From CAZVCG01 sp964626265 (GTDB lineage Bacteria > Pseudomonadota > Alphaproteobacteria > UBA9219): a stretch of DNA of 64,000 nucleotides. The stretch spans positions 45,013-109,012 of the forward strand of contig CAZVCG010000001.1 in assembly GCA_964626265.1 (NCBI GenBank), written 5' to 3'. How positions within the stretch are numbered: position 1 is the stretch's first letter; every line of letters begins with the position of its first letter. The notes beneath the pieces were generated by a model. The model was given only the letters and a program-made list of their open reading frames with translations. It was not told the origin of the DNA and searched no databases. Below are positions 9,027 to 16,694 of the stretch, one piece after another. A program made the position numbers and the translations under genes.

Positions 9027-9149
9027 GCAAAAACTAATGCGTTACGCAGTAACGCATTAGTTTTTGCAGGAGAGGAGGTAATCTATTCGAGACCGTCAGC
9101 CCCCTCACCAGCAAAATCTTACCTTTACTTCGTAAAGGTAAGATTTTGC
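9027..9149. repeat. Two intergenic palindromic repeats (units 9027-9067 and 9111-9149)
   Basis: Each unit is a near-perfect hairpin with arms beginning GCAAAA and ending TTTTGC, set in GAGG/CCTC-rich flanks. The inner arm sequences differ between units yet stay base-paired. A third copy lies beyond comM at 10824-10863. They fill the gap between fabI and comM, and may also end transcription. Confidence 0.8.
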
Positions 9150-9176
9150 ATCCTCTCTCTCAAGGTGAGAGGAAAA

Positions 9177-10706
9177 TCACCGCGCGAAACTGAGCCGCCG
9201 GTAACTCAGCGCCTCGGCGATGTGGACGCGGCCCACGCCGTCTTGTCCGCCCAAATCCGCCAGCGTCCGGGCCACGCGCATCACGCGGTGATAGCCCCGC
9301 GCCGACAGCTTCAGTTGCTCGCTCGCTTGCATCAAAAGGTTTCGCGCGTCGTTGTCCATCGCGGCGACGTGTTCCAGCAATTCGCCGTCCGCCTCCGCGT
9401 TTGTTCTTATCGGTTTGGCGTTGCCGTTCGCCAGACGCGCGTAACGTTCGGTTTGAACGTTCCGCGCCCGCGCGATCCGCGCGGCGACGGCGGCGCTATC
9501 TTCGCCTGGCGGCGGCAGGCTTAAATCGGTGGGCGACACGGCGGGCACATCCACGTGCAGATCGATGCGATCAAATAGTGGGCCGGAGATTTTCGACTGA
9601 TAATCCATCGCGCATTTCGGCGCGCGCCCGCACGCCAACGCAGGATCGCCTATGTGCCCGCAGCGGCACGGGTTCATCGCCGCGATAAGCTGCACGCGCG
9701 CAGGATACGTCACGTGATGATTGGCGCGTGCGACGACGGCGCGTCCCGTCTCCAGGGGCTGGCGCAACGCCTCAAGCGTTTGCCTTTGGAACTCCGGCAA
9801 TTCGTCGAGGAACAAAACGCCGTTGTGCGCGAGCGAGATTTCCCCCGGCTTGGCGCGCATTCCGCCGCCGATGAGCGCGGGCAGCGTCGCCGAATGGTGC
9901 GGATCGCGGAACGGGCGGCGGCGCAACAATTTACCATCCTCCAGCAACCCTGCCAGCGAATGGATCATCGACACGTCCAACGCCTCGTCGGGCGCGAGCG
10001 GCGGGAGCAATCCCGGCAAGCGCGAGGCCAACATGCTTTTGCCCGCGCCGGGCGGCCCGATCATTAGCAAGTTGTGCCCGCCTGCCGCCGCGACTTCCAA
10101 GGCGCGTTTGGCGGTTTCCTGTCCCTTGATGTCGCGCAAATCGGGCGCGGGGCCGTCTTCCTCGCGGATGCGCGGTTCGGGGCGTTGCAACACTTGCGTG
10201 CCCTTAAAGTGATTGATGAGCGCGAGCAGGGAAGGTGCCGCGACGACATTCAAATCCGAACTCGCCCACACGGCCTCGCCGCCGTTTTTCGCGGGACAGA
10301 TCAAACCGCGGTTGTTCGCGTTGGCCGTGACGGCGGCAGGCAGCACGCCCGCCACAGGCGTCAGCGCGCCGTCGAGCGCAAGTTCGCCGAGCGCCGTGTA
10401 TTGATGGATTTCCTCTTTGGGCAAAACGCCCATGCCCGCGAGCATGGCCAGCGCGATCGGCAAATCGAAATGGCTGCCTTCTTTCAGAACATCGGCGGGG
10501 GCGAGGTTCACAGTAATGCGCTTGGCGGGCATGGCGATGCCCAGAGCGTGCAGCGCGGCGCGCACGCGCTCGCGGCTTTCGGCCACGGCCTTATCAGGCA
10601 AACCGACGATGTTGAAAACCACAAGACCTGCGGAAATCTGTACCTGCACATCGATATCGAGCACGTTCGTGCCTTCAAACGCGACGGTGGCGATGCGGGA
10701 GATCAA
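9177..10706 (-). CDS. comM: YifB/ComM-family Mg-chelatase-like AAA+ ATPase
   Basis: ComM is a hexameric branch-migration helicase that helps integrate incoming DNA during natural transformation. Visible are the N-terminal ChlI domain (FNIVGLPDKAVAESRERV), Walker A (MIGPPGAGKSMLA), Walker B (LFLDELPEF) and the C-terminal Mg-chelatase domain ending LADLGG...HIAEALSYR. The likely start is a TTG at 10706 (encoding xISRIATVAFEG, matching the family N terminus) with AAGGG upstream; a longer TTG start at 10775 adds non-conserved residues. A ComEC gene is also present at 46.8 kb, so DNA uptake machinery may be functional. Confidence 0.94.
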   Translation of the reverse strand: MISRIATVAFEGTNVLDIDVQVQISAGLVVFNIVGLPDKAVAESRERVRAALHALGIAMPAKRITVNLAPADVLKEGSHFDLPIALAMLAGMGVLPKEEIHQYTALGELALDGALTPVAGVLPAAVTANANNRGLICPAKNGGEAVWASSDLNVVAAPSLLALINHFKGTQVLQRPEPRIREEDGPAPDLRDIKGQETAKRALEVAAAGGHNLLMIGPPGAGKSMLASRLPGLLPPLAPDEALDVSMIHSLAGLLEDGKLLRRRPFRDPHHSATLPALIGGGMRAKPGEISLAHNGVLFLDELPEFQRQTLEALRQPLETGRAVVARANHHVTYPARVQLIAAMNPCRCGHIGDPALACGRAPKCAMDYQSKISGPLFDRIDLHVDVPAVSPTDLSLPPPGEDSAAVAARIARARNVQTERYARLANGNAKPIRTNAEADGELLEHVAAMDNDARNLLMQASEQLKLSARGYHRVMRVARTLADLGGQDGVGRVHIAEALSYRRLSFAR

Positions 10707-10800
10707 GCGCGAAGCCCTTGTAAAACAGGTGAAAAATCGTGCTAGTTGGGTAGCATCCTGCTGCGATGAGGGCAAGGCTTCGTTTCGAGGCTGCTAAGAA

Positions 10801-10940
10801 CCTCTCCCCTTGAGGGAGAGGAAGCAAAATCTTGGCGTTACATCGTAACGCCTTAGATTTTGCAGGTGAGGGGTCGTGTATTTCTGACCCTTCCCCGAGT
10901 TCGCTGCGCTCACTCGACCCTCCCGCAAGGGGAGGGTGAT
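10801..10940. repeat. Intergenic palindromic repeat cluster upstream of comM
   Basis: Contains a CCTCTCC/GGAGAGG palindrome at 10801-10821, the third GCAAAATCT/AGATTTTGC hairpin (10824-10863), and further CCCTCCC/GGGAGGG inverted sequence to 10940. Same family as the units at 9027-9149. The remaining 10941-11272 shows no gene I can support. Confidence 0.75.
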
Positions 10941-11272
10941 TTGATTTGTGTGTTACGTAAATGGGTCAAGACGTTTCGTCAGTGAGGGCATCCAATAATC
11001 TCGAAAAGCGAGCAAATGGAAACTTACGAACAGCATGAAGCGGAAGCTTAAATTCTCTTAGAACCACCACAAATCATAGAAAATTCGTGTTCTGACAATT
11101 AACTGTCCTGCAATTTCAATCCGTTTAACAAGTGGGAGTGGTTTCGCCATGGCAATAGCATTATTATCATAGTTGCGTCCTCGGCAACAATATATGGATT
11201 GAGTGAATCGATAAATAGGGCTATCATACAATTCACAGCTAATTCGCACATATAAACCGAAGACAAAAGGCC

Positions 11273-11581
11273 ATGATCAACACGCAAGATATCCACTCGC
11301 TCACCGACTTCGCCCGCAATACGCGCGAATATGCCAAGCGTCTGAAAAGATCGAAACGTCCCGTTGTGCTAACCGTCAACGGTCGTGCCGAGTTTGTCGT
11401 TCAGGATGCGGCTGCCTACCAACAACTGCTCGATATGGCGGCTCACGCTGATGAAGTGCTCAAACTCAATAGAAGCTTTGATGACGCTGAAGCTGGTAGT
11501 GTGCATGATTTTGAAACGACCGCGACTAAACTTAAAGCCAAACATTTCGGTAAGTCCACGAAAGCTGTGAAAAAGAACTGA
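11273..11581 (+). CDS. Phd/YefM-family antitoxin
   Basis: A 102-aa protein with the Phd/YefM N-terminal DNA-binding fold (SLTDFARNTREYAKRLK, PVVLTVNGRAEFVVQD, AAYQQLL) and a longer C-terminal tail rich in lysine. It would normally repress its promoter and neutralise the RelE/ParE-type toxin encoded next. The partner gene (11585) is interrupted by a stop codon, so this antitoxin may be orphaned. Confidence 0.88.
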   Translation: MINTQDIHSLTDFARNTREYAKRLKRSKRPVVLTVNGRAEFVVQDAAAYQQLLDMAAHADEVLKLNRSFDDAEAGSVHDFETTATKLKAKHFGKSTKAVKKN

Positions 11582-11584
11582 TCC

Positions 11585-11884
11585 ATGCGTATCGCCATTG
11601 TTCTCACGGATCAGGAGCGAACCGATCTCGCCGATATCATGGACCATATTGCGCTCGATGTTCCACTACGCGCCGAAAAGCATGTTGATGCCTTGTTAAA
11701 TAAAATACGCTCATTGAAACGTATGCCCAAACGCTGCCCCCTCGCGCCGTAAACCGGAAGGCGCGGATATGAAATCCGGCATCTCATTTATGGTTCGTAT
11801 CGTGTCCTGTTCACGCTGGACTCGGACCATGTATTAATTCTTCGGGTCATCCACGGCGCAAGGATGCTTGATCCCGATGCCTAG
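11585..11884 (+). pseudogene. ParE/RelE-family toxin interrupted by an in-frame TAA
   Basis: Reading from the ATG at 11585, three bases after the antitoxin stop, the frame runs MRIAIVLTDQERTDLAD to KRCPLAP and then meets TAA. The same frame continues without shift as TGRRGYEIRHLIYGSYRVLF and RVIHGARMLDPDA to a TAG at 11882. Family members often read PLAPEN at this point, so GAA to TAA is the simplest explanation. The downstream half carries the conserved YRVLF and IxHGAR core strands, so the truncated 55-aa product should be inactive. Confidence 0.85.
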
Positions 11885-12034
11885 CGCTTGCGCATGTTCC
11901 GTCATTTACACTGTCCTGCTCAGAAACAAAATTAACCAACCTCCATACCTCGCGAATGGTCATGCGTAACCACGGCGTACATATGGTGGGTGTTTTTCCA
12001 GCCAGTAACGGTCAGGGTAATAAATCGGCGGCGT

Positions 12035-13045
12035 TTAGCGCTTTTGATCGCTGGAGCGGTCAAGAACCAGCGCCTTTTTATAAACATCGCCTTTTTTCGC
12101 GCCTGTCGCCTCGGCCACGGCACTCACGGCATCCCGTACGCTCATAGTTTTCAGCGCCTTGCGCAACAAGCCGTCGATGTCCGCCTCGCCAACTGCCGCT
12201 TCCTCTGGCGGCCCAACCACAATCACGATCTCGCCTTTCGGCGTGGCTTCGTCGCGGTACTGCGCGGCGAGTACCGCCAATGTTCCTTCGCGGATTTCTT
12301 CGAACAGCTTCGTCAGTTCCCGCGCCACGGCGGCCTTCCGCGCGCCTCCCAGAACTTTTGCCATGTCGCCGAGCGTCGCCTCCAAACGTGCGGGAGCCTC
12401 ATAGAAAACCAACGTAGAGGGCAAGGCGGCCAACTCTTTCAATGCCTTTTGCCGTGCGGTCGATTTGTTTGGCAAAAATCCGGCGAACATGAATTTATCC
12501 GTCGGCAAACCCGCTGCGCATAATGCCGTCAGCAATGCGCTTGCGCCCGGCAAGGCGATTACGTCATATCCCGCCGCGCGGCAGGCCCGCACCAATTTAT
12601 AACCCGGATCGGAGATGAGCGGCGTGCCTGCGTCGCTCACCAAGGCCACAGCTTCACCAGCCGCCAGACGTTTCAGGATTTCAGTCCGCCGTTCGTCGGC
12701 GTTGTGGTCGTGATACGCCAGCAGAGGCTTCTTGATTCCGAAGCGGTGGAGCAACGCGCCCGTGATGCGCGTATCCTCGCACGCCACCACGTCCGCCGTG
12801 GCCAGCGTGTGTAGCGCGCGCAACGTGATGTCGCCCAAATTGCCGATGGGCGTGGCGACGACATAAAGTCCTGAGTCTAATGAAGACCGGGATCCCTGCA
12901 TTCGCGGGGACAGGGGTTTTCTAAGCTCGTTATTCTCGCTAAGAAAACCCTCTGGTTTACTTGTCGCTTCATCCCCGCTAGCTTTAAGAACGCGCTGGGC
13001 CCACAGGGAGTAATCGGTCGATGATTTCTTTTTCTTCTCGGACAT
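12035..13045 (-). CDS. rsmI: 16S rRNA (cytidine-1402-2'-O)-methyltransferase RsmI
   Basis: RsmI methylates the ribose of C1402 in the decoding centre of 16S rRNA. The conserved start of the fold (LYVVATPIGNLGDITLRA) and the motifs CEDTR, LVSDAGTPLISDPG and ALPGASA are present. Before this core there are about 58 extra residues from the ATG at 13045 (MSEKKKKSS), part of them encoded by a palindromic repeat. An alternative ATG at 12901 would skip this leader. The 13045 start overlaps, head to head, the start of the lipoprotein gene at 13021, as in the usual rsmI/LppC divergent pair. Confidence 0.93.
   Translation of the reverse strand: MSEKKKKSSTDYSLWAQRVLKASGDEATSKPEGFLSENNELRKPLSPRMQGSRSSLDSGLYVVATPIGNLGDITLRALHTLATADVVACEDTRITGALLHRFGIKKPLLAYHDHNADERRTEILKRLAAGEAVALVSDAGTPLISDPGYKLVRACRAAGYDVIALPGASALLTALCAAGLPTDKFMFAGFLPNKSTARQKALKELAALPSTLVFYEAPARLEATLGDMAKVLGGARKAAVARELTKLFEEIREGTLAVLAAQYRDEATPKGEIVIVVGPPEEAAVGEADIDGLLRKALKTMSVRDAVSAVAEATGAKKGDVYKKALVLDRSSDQKR
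12904..12978. repeat. Palindromic element inside the 5' coding region of rsmI
   Basis: Nested inverted repeats: outer GCGGGGA (12904-12910) with TCCCCGC (12972-12978), inner GGTTTTCTAAGC with GCTAAGAAAACC around 12914-12949 with one mismatch. The element is in frame with rsmI and encodes a poorly conserved N-terminal stretch. Confidence 0.7.
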
Positions 13046-14328
13046 TTTTGCCGTTTTTCGCAATTTTGTTGGTCTTGGGGCTTTCCTCATGTTCCACGGG
13101 CTGGAAAAGTCTTGATAATTTAACAGGCGCGGCGCCACAACCGTCGTCGCCTCAGGTTCAGGCAGCTTTGCCGAAAAAGCAAGTCCGGGGTGATAATGGC
13201 GCGCCGATTTACCAGCCTTCGCCTTACGCGCCGCCGAACCGCAATCCCGCGCCGCCTTTAACGACGTATGGCGGGCCGGAGTCACGCGTAGCCATGGCGG
13301 CGCCTCTTCCTCCTGCGCCCGCCAAGCCCGGCAAGGTTCAAGTCGCTCTGTTGCTGCCGTTGTCGGGGAAAGACGCGCCGCTTGGCCAAGCGATGCTTAA
13401 CGCCGCGCAAATGGCCGTGTTCGACATAGCTCCTCAGAATTTCGAACTTATGCCACGCGACACGGCGAAAGCCGAAGGCGCGGCGCAAGCTGCGCGCGAT
13501 GCGACGGCAAGCGGGGCGGAACTTCTCATCGGGCCTCTTTTTGCGCGCGAGGTGGCTGCGGTGAAACCTGTCGCCGAGTCCGCGAACATCAATGTGCTTG
13601 CGCTATCGACGGACGCATCGCTTGCGGAATCCGGCGTTTACGTGATGGGTTTCGCACCCGCTCCGCAGGTTGAGCGCGTCGTATCCTATGCAGCCTCGCA
13701 CGGGGCGCACCGCTTCGCCGCGCTTATTCCGGCCACCGCTTACGGCAAGCTCGTGCGCAAGGCGTTTGAGGAATCCGTGCAGCGACATGGCGGCGCGATC
13801 GTCGCTATAGACGCTCCCGCGAACGTGAAAGCCGTCGCCGACAGGCGAGACCAAATCGACGCGATATTCCTTCCGTTGGGGGGCGAAGAACTGAAACAAG
13901 CCGCTGCACAACTGGCGTCCGGAGGCGTCGACAAAAACAAAGTGCGTCTACTCGGCACGGGCCTATGGGACGAACCCGGCTTGGGAAGCCGTGCGGAGTT
14001 TCTCGTCGGCGGGTGGTACGCGGCGGCCGAGCCTGACGCGAGGGAAGATTTCGTGAAAAAGTACAAAGCCACCTATGGCAAGGAGCCGCCGCGTCTGGCG
14101 ACATTAACCTATGACGCGACGGCCCTGGCAGCCGTCATCGCGGCGCGAGATGGCCGTTTTGATCGCGGCTCGCTGACAAATCCCAACGGTTTTGCGGGTC
14201 TGGACGGCATCTTCCGCCTTACTTCGGACGGCTTGGCCGAAAGGGGGCTGGCTATCAATGAAATCACCTCGTCGGGAAGCCGGGTCATCGACCCAAGCCC
14301 CTCAACGTTCGTCACGGCAGGCCGCTGA
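13021..14328 (+). CDS. Penicillin-binding protein activator (LppC/LpoA-like lipoprotein)
   Basis: A 435-aa predicted lipoprotein: N-terminal hydrophobic segment with lipobox LGLSSC, a Pro-rich linker, then a periplasmic-binding-protein type 1 fold (KVQVALLLPLSGKDAPLG, ELLIGPLFAREV, LATLTYDATALAAV). In enterobacteria LpoA activates PBP1a from the outer membrane; alphaproteobacterial members share the fold but their partner is not established. Divergent from rsmI, which is the usual neighbour of this family, supporting the call. 5' ends of the two genes overlap by about 25 bases. Confidence 0.85.
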   Translation: MISFSSRTFLPFFAILLVLGLSSCSTGWKSLDNLTGAAPQPSSPQVQAALPKKQVRGDNGAPIYQPSPYAPPNRNPAPPLTTYGGPESRVAMAAPLPPAPAKPGKVQVALLLPLSGKDAPLGQAMLNAAQMAVFDIAPQNFELMPRDTAKAEGAAQAARDATASGAELLIGPLFAREVAAVKPVAESANINVLALSTDASLAESGVYVMGFAPAPQVERVVSYAASHGAHRFAALIPATAYGKLVRKAFEESVQRHGGAIVAIDAPANVKAVADRRDQIDAIFLPLGGEELKQAAAQLASGGVDKNKVRLLGTGLWDEPGLGSRAEFLVGGWYAAAEPDAREDFVKKYKATYGKEPPRLATLTYDATALAAVIAARDGRFDRGSLTNPNGFAGLDGIFRLTSDGLAERGLAINEITSSGSRVIDPSPSTFVTAGR

Positions 14329-14579
14329 GAGGCAAAACCAAAAAAATAATAGTTACAATTGTTTGCAACTAATAGCTTTGAGGGAGCTTTCGGCTTGCGC
14401 CGAGCTGCATGGTTCGCATATCGTATTGATACTTATGAACTAATCGAAAGGCGGCAATATATTTAAAATTTATGGCGAATTGTCCAAAACACCAATGGTT
14501 ACAATAGGTTAGTCAATTTTATTTATGAGCCGTTAACCGCTTCCGCTTATCCTGAACTTATAAAGAGCGGAGGCATTTT

Positions 14580-14870
14580 ATGGTTGTATTGGCGTCATTA
14601 TTGGCCGGAGCAAAACAGGGTTTAGTCATGGCCGTTATGCATGGCCCTGAAATTTTGGAAGCCTTAGAAAGCCCGGTTGCCGCGCCAAGCCAGCCCAGCC
14701 GCGCTGTGAAAGGCCCTCAAGCTTATAGGACTCTGAATTCCACGCATCAGCGCTTGATATACGGTCCGAACCGTAATCGCTACGCAGCCCTTCAACATCA
14801 AATGATGCCTTTAATCCCCGCGCCGGCCCGCCATGCCCGCAAGCAAAAACTCTTGGAATTGGCAGCCTGA
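14580..14870 (+). CDS. Hypothetical 96-aa protein
   Basis: Small protein starting MVVLASLLAGAKQG, with a short hydrophobic N terminus and a basic, Pro/Arg-containing C terminus (NRNRYAALQHQ). A good ribosome site (GAGCGGAGG) sits upstream of the ATG, which is the main support. I recognise no domain. Immediately upstream of the tRNA-Lys att site. The 250 bases before it (14329-14579) show no gene. Confidence 0.5.
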   Translation: MVVLASLLAGAKQGLVMAVMHGPEILEALESPVAAPSQPSRAVKGPQAYRTLNSTHQRLIYGPNRNRYAALQHQMMPLIPAPARHARKQKLLELAA

Positions 14871-14936
14871 CAGCCCAAATATAGAGTTCTAGACTCTGCG
14901 GCGGCAGGCTGCTAAACACGCCGTCTGCACGGGAAA

Positions 14937-14981
14937 GGGCGATTAGCTCAGTTGGTAGAGCAGCTGACTCTTAATCAGCGG
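14937..14981 (+). other. attL: 5' part of tRNA-Lys(CTT) truncated by island insertion
   Basis: GGGCGATTAGCTC begins a tRNA whose acceptor 5' strand, D arm and anticodon arm (loop CTCTTAA, anticodon CTT) are intact to position 14981. It then diverges into non-tRNA sequence, with no variable loop, T arm or acceptor 3' strand. The missing 3' part is found at 41469-41515. The 16 bases 14966-14981 are identical to 41469-41484 and mark the recombination core. Confidence 0.92.
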
Positions 14982-15136
14982 ATCTAAATGCCCAAAGCAG
15001 GAAGTTGGTCAAAATGTCTTGTTAAAACAAACGGATAAATTGGCTAAAATCAAAAGACGCTGGCAAAAATTTAAATGTCAACGTCCTGTCAACAAAACGA
15101 CCGATTGCCTTTTTTGGAGCAGTTGGGCTAAGTAAG

Positions 15137-15148
15137 NNNNNNNNNNNN
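15137..15148. other. Scaffold gap (12 N) at the 5' end of the intron-containing tRNA
   Basis: Twelve N bases directly before CGATTAGCTC. The first bases of the tRNA (GGG) are hidden in it. Because the tRNA 5' half is repeated nearby, the join could be uncertain. Confidence 0.95.
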
Positions 15149-15453
15149 CGATTAGCTCAGTTGGTAGAGCAGCTGACTCTTTATTGATGGGAGCCCGCTT
15201 TGGAAACGAGGCGGTGAACAGGCATCAAATTCGGTGAACGCGTCCACGGTATAAAATCGCGGTGACGCCAATACCGAGCCAAGCCCCAGCAGAAACGCGG
15301 GGGAAGGTGTAGAGACTAGACGGTGCCCACCTAAGCGCGAAAGCGTAAGGCGAAGATATAGTCCAGACCACGAACCGGCTTAAAGCTGGGCGGCGAAAGC
15401 CGAAGGGGTAGGTAATCAGCGGGTCGTGGGTTCGAGCCCCCCATCGCCCACCA
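15146..15453 (+). tRNA. tRNA-Lys(CTT) interrupted by a group I intron
   Basis: Exon 1 (to 15180) gives the acceptor 5' strand, D arm and anticodon stem up to CTCT; exon 2 (15413-15453) starts TAATCAGC and gives the variable loop, T arm (TTCGAGC loop), acceptor 3' strand ATCGCCC, A73 and encoded CCA. Spliced, the anticodon loop is CTCTTAA, anticodon CTT. The first three bases fall in the N gap. The T stem has a pyrimidine mismatch at pair 50-64. As the host tRNA is split by the island, this is the only complete tRNA-Lys(CTT) in the window. Confidence 0.92.
15181..15412 (+). ncRNA. Group I self-splicing intron (IC3-like) in the tRNA-Lys anticodon loop
   Basis: The intron splits the tRNA between anticodon positions 35 and 36. 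P1 can form between exon CTCT and internal guide GGAG (around 15190), with the U-G wobble at the splice site, and the intron ends in G (15412). The core is clear: AATTCGGTGAA (P4 side) and AATACCGAGCC (Q-like), then P7 from GACTA (15314-15318) and TAGTC (15359-15363) inside the hallmark AAGATATAGTCC. GAAA-capped hairpins occur at GCGCGAAAGCG and CGGCGAAAGCCG. At about 232 nt with no ORF it matches the small bacterial tRNA introns. Confidence 0.92.
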
Positions 15454-15574
15454 TTTCTTTCCAAATTTCGCATTTTCCTGAAAGTAATTATTTATTTGCA
15501 CGATATGCCGTGAACAGTTATATTTATTGTATGACATTAACTTTTTTGCAGGTTTCAGGGCCTAGAGTTGCATA

Positions 15575-16024
15575 ATGACAAAAAAAGTCGAAAATCCGCG
15601 TTTCCCAAACAACATTCGAGCCGTCCGCGAAAAAGTCGGACTCAAGCTCAATCGCCTTGCCGAGCAAATTGGCATGACGCCCGGTAATCTGAGCAGAATA
15701 GAACGCGGCGATGTGAATGTTACCAGCGACGTGCTGCAGCGAATCAGCAAGGCATTAGAGGTAGCGCCGGGTGTGTTGTTGGATAGTGCTGATCAACATA
15801 AACTGACTGAAATCAAAACGACAGTTGATAGTAAGTTGCTGGAAGATTGCGTCGCTATGATCATGGATGTTAGTGAGGAACTGAAGATCACACCGTCTCC
15901 GCAAGAGGTGGCTCAATGGTCCAGTTATCTTTACGCTGAAGCGAATTCCTCAAAAAAGAACGTTGGTTCATTGCGCGAAGCCCTTGCGGGTGTCATTAAA
16001 TTCAGCGTCCAAAAACGCGCGTAA
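15575..16024 (+). CDS. XRE-family transcriptional regulator
   Basis: 149 aa with an N-terminal Cro/C1 helix-turn-helix (LAEQIGMTPGNLSRIERG, about residues 25-45). The C-terminal 80 residues are of unknown function, helical and acidic. First gene inside the island after the tRNA, so a candidate regulator of island excision or cargo. Its 3' end overlaps the convergent gene at 16002 by 23 bases. Confidence 0.88.
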   Translation: MTKKVENPRFPNNIRAVREKVGLKLNRLAEQIGMTPGNLSRIERGDVNVTSDVLQRISKALEVAPGVLLDSADQHKLTEIKTTVDSKLLEDCVAMIMDVSEELKITPSPQEVAQWSSYLYAEANSSKKNVGSLREALAGVIKFSVQKRA

Positions 16025-16307
16025 GCATGCTCTGCGTATTTTCCGCTTTGGAAAAAGTCATGCCATGACACGCTGGATCATAAGCTACTGTGATTCCCTC
16101 GCCACGATAATTCAGTTTACCTTCGGCATCCATATAGAGCGTGGTTGCTGCGCCTGCCGCTGCTGTCATGATCATAGCAATAACTGCGAGTAGAATTTTT
16201 TCCCGCTTATCCTTGCGCCGCTTCTCTTGAAGACGAAGGTGGATCACCTGCGCCAGATCATAAACGCGACCCATTTCGATTTCGTCCTCTTTCATAACGT
16301 ACCCCAT
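16002..16307 (-). CDS. Hypothetical small membrane protein
   Basis: 101 aa with a basic juxtamembrane region (QEKRRKDKREK) followed by one predicted membrane helix (ILLAVIAMIMTAAAGA, about residues 41-57) and a C-terminal extracytoplasmic tail. No recognised domain. It abuts the 64-aa gene upstream on the same strand (shared base at 16307), suggesting a two-gene unit divergent from the XRE gene at 16695. Confidence 0.6.
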   Translation of the reverse strand: MGYVMKEDEIEMGRVYDLAQVIHLRLQEKRRKDKREKILLAVIAMIMTAAAGAATTLYMDAEGKLNYRGEGITVAYDPACHGMTFSKAENTQSMLTRVFGR

Positions 16308-16501
16308 TAATTGATAGCAGCCGAGGCGGTCGGCAAGCTGGGTTCTGACATCAAGGCCAAGGCCACTTGAAGGCGGGAATTGGGATCAACGCAAGCAAGT
16401 GCGGTCGAGTTCAATTTAACATGTTTTTCGATTTCCATGAGCAAAGAGTGAGCGACGATTTCGCCAAACCTTTGTTCTAACTCACAAAATTGCAGTTGCA
16501 T
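16307..16501 (-). CDS. Hypothetical 64-aa protein
   Basis: Short protein MQLQFCELEQRFGEIV..., helical, no known motif. Supported by its tight junction with the membrane-protein gene downstream and by the operator-like repeats upstream between it and the divergent regulator. It could still be a chance frame. Confidence 0.45.
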   Translation of the reverse strand: MQLQFCELEQRFGEIVAHSLLMEIEKHVKLNSTALACVDPNSRLQVALALMSEPSLPTASAAIN

Positions 16502-16596
16502 TGGGAAACCCCTTAAAAATAATTTCGAACCATGTAGTGACCTTACACGAAAGAAATACTTTCAGGAAGCGAAATTCATGGTTAATGGTGATTTTT

Positions 16597-16620
16597 TAAC
16601 ACAATTATGGTATTGTGTTA
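16597..16620. promoter_or_regulatory. Perfect inverted repeat, candidate operator
   Basis: TAACACAAT, a 6-base spacer, then ATTGTGTTA: nine-base arms with no mismatch. It lies in the divergent intergenic region before the XRE-type gene at 16695, a natural place for autoregulation. Confidence 0.65.
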
Positions 16621-16642
16621 TGACACATATGGTGGTATAAAG

Positions 16643-16665
16643 AACCATCATTACCAATAATGGTT
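16643..16665. promoter_or_regulatory. Second inverted repeat, candidate operator
   Basis: AACCAT (16643-16648) and ATGGTT (16660-16665) with an 11-base spacer, 30 bases before the start at 16695. Further ATGGT half-sites occur nearby at about 16578-16587 and 16628-16636. Confidence 0.5.
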
Positions 16666-16694
16666 AGATTCTTACCGAGAAAGGGTAGCCGCGA

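Noticed and set aside
11932..12123. 63-aa minus-strand frame overlapping the rsmI 3' end
   Set aside because: Mostly a shadow of rsmI in another frame; no ribosome site or known family.
15225..15537. Minus-strand open frames across the tRNA and intron (with WAMGGSNPRPAD-like sequence)
   Set aside because: These are antisense translations of the tRNA 3' end, a common spurious annotation; the group I intron and tRNA explain the region.
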